Part shown: positions 58,807 through 64,000 of the stretch, piece by piece
Position numbering within the stretch: position 1 is the first letter of the stretch
How the letters are laid out: every line of letters starts with the position of its first letter
From: Fusobacterium ulcerans
GTDB lineage: Bacteria; Fusobacteriota; Fusobacteriia; Fusobacteriales; Fusobacteriaceae
Direction: 5' to 3'
Length of the DNA stretch: 64,000 nt
Assembly (NCBI RefSeq): GCF_003019675.1
Contig: NZ_CP028105.1
Span: forward strand, 1,566,282-1,630,281
Notes under the pieces: model-generated
Databases searched by the model: none
Told to the model about the DNA's origin: nothing
What the model saw: the letters and a program-made list of their open reading frames with translations, nothing else
Made by a program: the position numbers and the translations under genes

Positions 58807-61597
58807 AAAATCTGAATTTATATCCTATTGATATCATATTATCAGAAATTTTTGATCTTTCTACTGAGATATCATAAGAAGCATTTATTGATGTTTGTTC
58901 GCTTATTTTTACTTCTGCTCCTAGATTTATCCATGTAGTATTTTTACTGAGTTTTATTCCAGTTATATTATATTCATTGCCGCTTGTATCTCCTACATAT
59001 CTGGCTTTGAAATCAAGTTTGTCTTCTGAAAGAGAAACTACCTGAGTAACGCCTCCATAGACTTTTACTTTATCGAGTTTAACTTCTCCTCTTATTCCAG
59101 CTACCCCAGAAAATTGTTCATAATTTTTTCTGTCAGCTTCAATACCATATATACTGCTGGAATCTTCTTTGAAGCTTCCTCTTCTTACATGATCATACAT
59201 TAGGCCAGCAAAAGGATTTATTTTTATTTTTTCACTTACAGAAAATTTATATCCTAATTCTCCATAAAGAGAGTAAGTAACACTATTGTGATCTGTTTTT
59301 AAATGAAGTCTGTCATTATTTATCCAAATATCTCTTTCAATATCACTTTCTGTATAGCCTATTCCAGCTCTTCCTAAAGTATAAAGGCCTTTTTTATTAA
59401 ATTCATATAACCCATATCCAGATAACATAACATTTGTATTTTCAGCTTTACCAGCATATTTATCAAAATCAGCTTCAGCTTTTGAAGCAGAAACAACAGC
59501 TCCCAATAGAAGTTTTTCAGTGAAATATTTATCTATTCCTACCTGTCCTCCATATAATTTAGTATCTGCTTCAGCATAGCCACTCTGATAAAGTTTTCCC
59601 TTTGCTCCTATTCCATTAAACCATATTCCAGCCATATTTTTATTTTCATCATTAGAAATCAGAACCATTCTATTAGAAAGATCTCTGTTCATTTCTTTCA
59701 TCTGTTTGAATATAAGGTTCTGTGAAGAAGCGTATATTTCAGCTGATAACGAATCTATAGTTCTTGGAAGCAGAGCATTAGGAGTAGCTAATATTCCAGA
59801 AGCTGCTCTTAAAAGAGGATTATCATTTCCAAGGGTATTAAAAGAATTTTCTAAATTCATAGCTGTATTCATAGCAGAAGCAGACTTTATACCAAGAGCT
59901 TTTACTACATATTCAGTGGAATTTCTTTTATAGTCTAAATGTATTTTCTGACCTGTAACAGTTATATTCTTAAGGTCGAAATAACTGTTTAAAGTACTGG
60001 TATCAATATCATTAACTGTTGTATTTTGAATTGCTCCAGCTATAATTATATCTTTTGCAGTATATGTTGCAGAGGATGGAATATTTTTACTTCCATAAGT
60101 AACATTTATTTTACCATTTCTATTATCAAATGTTCCTGTAATTTCTAAAGCAGATGTTATATCAATACTTACAGAACTGGAGTTATCTCCAGTATAATTC
60201 CCATTTATTTTTAATCCTCCCATAGATACACTTAACCCTTCTGAAGAGGAAGAGGTATTTCTTATATTTCCATTTATAGTAACAACTCTTTCAGCAGTTC
60301 CAACAGGAGAAATTAAACCAGTTGCTCTTAGAGTACCAGCATTTTCAATCAGTACATCTGAATTCAGATGATTTGTAACAGTAAGAACTCCATTTTGTAT
60401 AGTAGTTTGCCCAGAATATGTGTTATATCCTGTAAACCATAATGTTCCAGTTCCTTTTTTTATTACACCAGCATTTCCAGATATGTCATTTGAAAAAGTA
60501 TAATTTTCAATATCACTGACAGAGGTAGGATACCCTTCCATATCAATTATTACATTATTTGTACGATATCCCTGTTCATCAAAAGTAAGTCTTGTATCAA
60601 AAACCGCAGGACCTTTCATTGCTTTTTCCAGATTCAGCAGACCCCATCCATAGACAGCATCTACTCCAGGATCACCAAGATCAACTGCTGTTGTCAGAAG
60701 AGACTGCTTAATAAGATCTCTGGACATCCATGGATATTTTAACTGAATGGCACCAGCAGCACCAGCAATCACAGGAGCAGCAAAAGAAGTTCCATATGCA
60801 GTAGTAGTATAAACAGCAGCACCAGTTATTTTGTCAACTGTTACAACATAGTTAGCAGCTATAGTCCAGTTTTTAGCATCACCTGCTCTATTGGATTCAG
60901 CGTCTATCAATCTTGTTTTTGGATCTATTCCTACAACAGATATCCAGCCTTTTTCAGCTCTAGGGTAAAGCTTAGGAAAGAGAGCTTCAGCAGCAGGATT
61001 ACTTTTACCGTTATTTCCAGCAGCAAAAATGAATAAACTGTCAGTAGCAGACCTAGTTACATAAAAATTAACTAGAGAGCTTGAAGCAGGATATTTTTCG
61101 AAAGTTAAATCATTAGTGGGGCTTCCAAAAGATTGACTAAATATTCTTACTCCTGCCTGATACATTTTTTGGTACATGCTTCCCTGTACTTTTATTTGAT
61201 CACTATATGCCAGAAAAGATGGAATGGCATAAATTTTTACTCCATTAGTTACACCAATTGTATTTCCTCCTATAAGGAGAGAAACTAATTCACCATGTGT
61301 GTATGAGTTGGCTTCTGCTTTTTCTGGATCAGTTGGAAAGCTGTTATCAATAAATATTCTATATTTTCCTGAAGGGTCTTTAAATTCATCAAGATATGCA
61401 AAAGAAGAGTCGATAACTCCTATAATAGTATCTGATTGTTTAAAATCCATAGTTATATTTTGAGATGGTGGAGTAATATTGTTAGTGTTGTTTCCAGATG
61501 AACTTCCACCACCACCGCCCCCTCCTCCACAGCTGCTTAAAAATACACATAGAGAAAGAAGAGAAAGTGTTTTCCAGTATTTGTTATGTATGTCCAT
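58805..61597 (-). CDS. Fusolisin-like lipoprotein subtilase autotransporter
   Basis: A 930-residue type Va autotransporter protease. A lipoprotein signal ends in FLSSC with lipid-carrying Cys23, followed by a run of eight Gly. The S8 domain (about 55-335) has the full triad: Asp63 in IGVIDSS, His101 in SYTHGELVS and Ser270 in AYGTSFAAPVIAG, plus the oxyanion Asn in AAGNNG. Then comes a passenger-associated repeat (GTGTLWFTGYNTYSGQTTI) and a beta-helix part, and finally a beta-barrel (about 655-930) ending in SIGYKFRF. NalP-type proteases and fusolisin of F. nucleatum share this layout; they process surface or host proteins such as immunoglobulins. AAAGGGGG precedes the ATG. It is probably co-transcribed with the upstream CmpB-family gene. 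Confidence 0.9.
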   Translation of the reverse strand: MDIHNKYWKTLSLLSLCVFLSSCGGGGGGGGSSSGNNTNNITPPSQNITMDFKQSDTIIGVIDSSFAYLDEFKDPSGKYRIFIDNSFPTDPEKAEANSYTHGELVSLLIGGNTIGVTNGVKIYAIPSFLAYSDQIKVQGSMYQKMYQAGVRIFSQSFGSPTNDLTFEKYPASSSLVNFYVTRSATDSLFIFAAGNNGKSNPAAEALFPKLYPRAEKGWISVVGIDPKTRLIDAESNRAGDAKNWTIAANYVVTVDKITGAAVYTTTAYGTSFAAPVIAGAAGAIQLKYPWMSRDLIKQSLLTTAVDLGDPGVDAVYGWGLLNLEKAMKGPAVFDTRLTFDEQGYRTNNVIIDMEGYPTSVSDIENYTFSNDISGNAGVIKKGTGTLWFTGYNTYSGQTTIQNGVLTVTNHLNSDVLIENAGTLRATGLISPVGTAERVVTINGNIRNTSSSSEGLSVSMGGLKINGNYTGDNSSSVSIDITSALEITGTFDNRNGKINVTYGSKNIPSSATYTAKDIIIAGAIQNTTVNDIDTSTLNSYFDLKNITVTGQKIHLDYKRNSTEYVVKALGIKSASAMNTAMNLENSFNTLGNDNPLLRAASGILATPNALLPRTIDSLSAEIYASSQNLIFKQMKEMNRDLSNRMVLISNDENKNMAGIWFNGIGAKGKLYQSGYAEADTKLYGGQVGIDKYFTEKLLLGAVVSASKAEADFDKYAGKAENTNVMLSGYGLYEFNKKGLYTLGRAGIGYTESDIERDIWINNDRLHLKTDHNSVTYSLYGELGYKFSVSEKIKINPFAGLMYDHVRRGSFKEDSSSIYGIEADRKNYEQFSGVAGIRGEVKLDKVKVYGGVTQVVSLSEDKLDFKARYVGDTSGNEYNITGIKLSKNTTWINLGAEVKISEQTSINASYDISVERSKISDNMISIGYKFRF

Positions 61598-61663
61598 TAT
61601 TTCCCCCTTTGTTAGGTAATTATTAGTTATGTTTAGGTGGATAAAGATGTTGTTTATATATAT

Positions 61664-62263
61664 TTATTTTCTTTCCATTATTCCAGCTTTTTTTATAGAG
61701 TCAGAAAACCAGATTGTTGTAACAAGAGAAGCAGAAAAATCTATTAATATTAAAATTAAAAGAAAAGAAGCAAATATTTTCTGTCCCTTTATAGATACTT
61801 TATCAATTATTTTTTTTCCAAGAGGCTGAATTGTATAATATACAGCAGTTCCTCCAGCAGCAAAAATGAAACTTGTTTTAGGAGATATTCTTCCTTGGAA
61901 ATTCATCCATTCATCTGTATAGTCCCATAATATTATTCCAAGACTATACTCCATAATATAGCTTCCTATGAGCTCAGCAACAGTAGAAAGAACTAAAATG
62001 AGTATAAATATTTTTAAAGGTCTCATGCTGAATTTGTTATTTTCATCAGATTCAACTATAAATTTTGAAATAACAATCATAATAATAACAGCACCAAAAC
62101 CATATATTGGAATATAGGGACCAAAATTAAATCCTCTGTTGATAAAATATCCTTCTTCAACTGAGAATAGTATAGTTTCGTATATCCATCCTATAAGTGA
62201 ATAAAGCATAAATAAAAAGAAATACATTCTCAGTTCATATTTTATTTTTTCTTTACTTGCCAT
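61664..62263 (-). CDS. CmpB-family (putative type IV ABC transporter) membrane protein
   Basis: A 199-residue membrane protein with about five hydrophobic segments. The motifs LYSLIGWIYETI, YFINRGFNFGPYIPIYGFG and LWDYTDEWMNFQGRISP are those of the family named putative ABC-transporter type IV/CmpB, whose function is not established. It lacks an ATPase partner here. No good Shine-Dalgarno sequence precedes the ATG; a GGGGGG at about 62327-62332 on the other side of the leader is too far away. It lies 66 bases upstream of the protease gene on the same strand. Confidence 0.78.
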   Translation of the reverse strand: MASKEKIKYELRMYFFLFMLYSLIGWIYETILFSVEEGYFINRGFNFGPYIPIYGFGAVIIMIVISKFIVESDENNKFSMRPLKIFILILVLSTVAELIGSYIMEYSLGIILWDYTDEWMNFQGRISPKTSFIFAAGGTAVYYTIQPLGKKIIDKVSIKGQKIFASFLLILILIDFSASLVTTIWFSDSIKKAGIMERK

Positions 62264-62576
62264 TTTTTTGTATAATGAAAAAAATCCAAAGTAATTTAGT
62301 TATGGATTGATCTCAAAACACTTCCCCCCTTTGTTTTAATAAAACCCAAATATTATAAAGATAGCTTTATTAAAAGTATACCATTAAGGAGTGAAAAATC
62401 CTTCATAAATTTTATAAAGAAAAAATCCTTTCTTTAGTAAAAATAAGATTTATTTCTTTATTTCTAAATAATTTTGTATATAAAAATAAAAATACACTTT
62501 AAAAAATAACAAGAATATTAGAATATAATTATGACTATATGAATTGGCTAGCTGGTTAAACTAAAATAAAATTTAT

Positions 62577-62605
62577 TTGACTTTATAATAGGGATAATCT
62601 ATACT
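62577..62605 (+). promoter_or_regulatory. Promoter of the MarR-family gene
   Basis: TTGACT (62577-62582) and TATACT (62600-62605) are 17 bases apart. Apart from this and the leader of the opposing gene, 62264-62576 shows nothing I recognise. Confidence 0.6.
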
Positions 62606-62662
62606 TTCAATATAATATTTGTAAAAAGGACTAAAGCTTTCACCATTTTAAGGAGGATCAAA

Positions 62663-63094
62663 GTGAAAACTGTCAAAGTAGTAGGGTTGATATCCAGTAT
62701 AAGAGAAAAAAGTGCACAGTATATTAATAGTCAATTAAGAGAAAAAGAGATAGAAGGACTTATAAATAGTCATGGGACTATTCTTTCTATACTGTATGAT
62801 TATGATGGAAAAATAACTATGAATGAAATAGGAAAAATAATTGGAAAGAAAAAATCTACACTTACAGATTTGATAAGAAAACTAGTAGAATTAGGTTATA
62901 TTACAAGAGAAAAAAGTGAAAAAGATTCAAGAGCTGTTGAAATAAATCTTACAGAAAAAGGTTGGAAATTCAAACCTTTATTCGAAGAAATAAGTAATAA
63001 TCTTTTAGAAAAAACATATAAAAATTTTAGTGAAGAGGAAAAAGAGACACTTATGCGTCTGCTTAATAAGATTAGAAAAAACTATCAAGAGTGA
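62663..63094 (+). CDS. MarR-family transcriptional regulator
   Basis: A 143-residue winged-helix regulator. The recognition region MNEIGKIIGKKKSTLTDLIRKLVELGYI and the wing with EKDSRAVEINLTEKG are typical of MarR, and the flanking helices form the dimer interface. The start is GTG at 62663, chosen because AAGGAGGA lies 7 bases before it. It is followed by a terminator and then a small membrane protein. The target genes are not evident; it may control itself or the neighbouring membrane proteins. Confidence 0.88.
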   Translation: MKTVKVVGLISSIREKSAQYINSQLREKEIEGLINSHGTILSILYDYDGKITMNEIGKIIGKKKSTLTDLIRKLVELGYITREKSEKDSRAVEINLTEKGWKFKPLFEEISNNLLEKTYKNFSEEEKETLMRLLNKIRKNYQE

Positions 63095-63119
63095 AAAAAA
63101 GATTGATAAAAGAAAGTTC

Positions 63120-63153
63120 AAGCTATAGGCTATTATTAGTTTATAGCTTTTTT
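63120..63153 (+). terminator. Terminator after the MarR gene
   Basis: AAGCTATA (63120-63127) pairs with TATAGCTT (63142-63149), followed by T residues. Confidence 0.75.
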
Positions 63154-63268
63154 ATATGTTTGTATTTTCCTTGATTTTATTTTAAAAACATGTGTATAAT
63201 AATATTAGACACTTTAGAAATAAATTAAGATTATTATAGTATATAAAAATAAAAAAAGGAGAAATTGT

Positions 63269-63652
63269 ATGAAAAATTATTTTGATCGATTTGTTCTGGA
63301 GTTAGGATTTGGTTTAAATTTTTTAGCAGTAATTCTCATTAGCAAAAGTATTTTTGATAATAATAAAAACCTTATGAGGATAGTAGAATATCTATCAATG
63401 AGTAAAAGTATAATTATTTTTGCATACTGGGTATTAGATGATTACTATGGGATAAAATATTATTTAGGATATTTTCTATCTAATTTATTAGCTATGAGTA
63501 TTACAAATTTTTTAATCAGCCCAAATATAATTCATGTCAATTTTAAATTTGTTCCTTTGATAGTATTTATAGTTGGATTATTTCTTGCAGTTATAAATTC
63601 GTTATTTTATCAAATATACAAATTAAATTCATATGCCAGTAAGAAAAATTGA
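63269..63652 (+). CDS. Small membrane protein of unknown function
   Basis: A 127-residue protein with about four hydrophobic segments (near residues 10-27, 45-57, 64-82 and 93-113) and short charged loops. I recognise no family motif. AAAAAGGAG precedes the ATG. It is transcribed alone between two terminators, after a MarR-family regulator. Confidence 0.65.
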   Translation: MKNYFDRFVLELGFGLNFLAVILISKSIFDNNKNLMRIVEYLSMSKSIIIFAYWVLDDYYGIKYYLGYFLSNLLAMSITNFLISPNIIHVNFKFVPLIVFIVGLFLAVINSLFYQIYKLNSYASKKN

Positions 63653-63653
63653 A

Positions 63654-63683
63654 AAAGGTCTTAGTAAAAGCTAAGACCTTTCT
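63654..63683. terminator. Bidirectional terminator between the membrane protein and formimidoylglutamase genes
   Basis: A perfect 11-bp stem, AAAGGTCTTAG (63654-63664) with its complement (63671-63681), around a TAAAAG loop. Confidence 0.88.
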
Positions 63684-63696
63684 TAAATATTAAAAA

Positions 63697-64000
63697 TTAT
63701 TTTTTTATATGACCCATTACTTCATAAATTAGACAGCCAGCAAGTTTTGCAGTCATGTTATCTATGTCATATACAGGGTTTACTTCTGCGAAATCTACAC
63801 ATACAACTTTTTCAGTTTCCATAAGAAATCTCAATAATCTTTTTCCTTTTTTAGGGTCTAACCCCATTACAACAGGAGCAGATACTCCAGGAGCTGTGCT
63901 TGCATCAAATACATCCATACAGAAAGTGACATAAACTATATCTACTTTTTTTATAAACTCTTCTAGTGATTTAATTATTGATTCCTCTGAACATTCTTCT
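63697..64000 (-). CDS. hutG: Formimidoylglutamase/arginase-family protein, C-terminal part (partial)
   Basis: The minus-strand frame is open to the right edge, so only about the last 100 residues are present. FCMDVFDASTAPGVSAP is the last metal-binding block of the ureohydrolase (arginase/agmatinase/formimidoylglutamase) family, followed by the C-terminal VDFAEVNPVYDIDNMTAKLA. The APGVSAP wording favours formimidoylglutamase (HutG) of histidine degradation over agmatinase. A Cys stands where many relatives have the first Asp of the D-x-D metal motif. An internal ATG at 63918 is not the start. The exact substrate is inferred from a fragment. Confidence 0.7.
   Translation of the reverse strand, partial: EECSEESIIKSLEEFIKKVDIVYVTFCMDVFDASTAPGVSAPVVMGLDPKKGKRLLRFLMETEKVVCVDFAEVNPVYDIDNMTAKLAGCLIYEVMGHIKK

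Overview
The window is a strongly AT-rich chromosomal segment of a Fusobacterium. The evidence is a Fusobacterium-type 16S rRNA (25251-26758), a FadA-family adhesin (50719-51081), a giant type Va autotransporter (40306-49962), a fusolisin-like subtilase autotransporter (58805-61597), and the amino-acid-fermenting gene content (methionine gamma-lyase, C-S lyase, formimidoylglutamase). The species cannot be fixed by eye; a large-genome species of the F. varium/ulcerans type is plausible.

Layout. 1-2100: end of a galactosamine/tagatose-phosphate operon (AgaS-like isomerase, class II aldolase, PfkB kinase). 2142-5992: a large PAS/GAF/GGDEF/EAL protein on the minus strand whose EAL domain is broken by a one-base frameshift. 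6217-9914: yqeK, rnr and an aldo/keto reductase. 9996-19232: a sulfur-amino-acid/amidohydrolase region with two paralogous NhaC-type transporters, an M20 amidohydrolase, a MocR-type regulator, a PatB/MalY C-S lyase and methionine gamma-lyase. Two of its promoters carry the same candidate operator at the same distance from the -35 box. An IS200-type element (about 12866-13580) sits inside this region. 19436-22078: a predicted structured ncRNA or leader, tyrS, and a GNAT-endonuclease III fusion. 22091-24965: nifS-nifU and a DD-carboxypeptidase. 25087-30313: a complete rRNA operon (16S, tRNA-Ile, tRNA-Ala, 23S, 5S, tRNA-Asn) with visible processing stems. 30352-32819: ybaK, an acetyltransferase and a MATE exporter. 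33076-35117: a candidate minus-strand sRNA, an AT desert and a flotillin-like protein. 35172-39211: a LytS/LytR two-component pair divergent from a CstA-family carrier.

39503-51081 is an adhesin operon: a secreted coiled-coil protein, the 3218-residue autotransporter, a small AT-hook-like protein, a helical protein and FadA. 51153-54303, on the opposite strand, is a tightly overlapping four-gene cassette: an unrecognised protein, an IbrA-like PAPS-reductase-family PP-loop protein, an IbrB-like ParB-domain protein and an N6-adenine methyltransferase. It is the best candidate for an undescribed system here. 54747-58806 is a full nucleoside catabolic operon (udp-cdd-deoD-deoB-deoC). 58805-64000 holds the subtilase autotransporter, a CmpB-family membrane protein, a MarR regulator, a small membrane protein and the end of a formimidoylglutamase gene.

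How the genes work together. The nucleoside operon turns (deoxy)nucleosides into bases and glyceraldehyde-3-phosphate plus acetaldehyde. The MocR region probably imports and cleaves sulfur amino acids or their conjugates to keto acids, ammonia and thiols. NifS/NifU would supply Fe-S clusters, including the one in the endonuclease III domain. Functions are assigned by reading motifs in the translated sequences; no database search was run.
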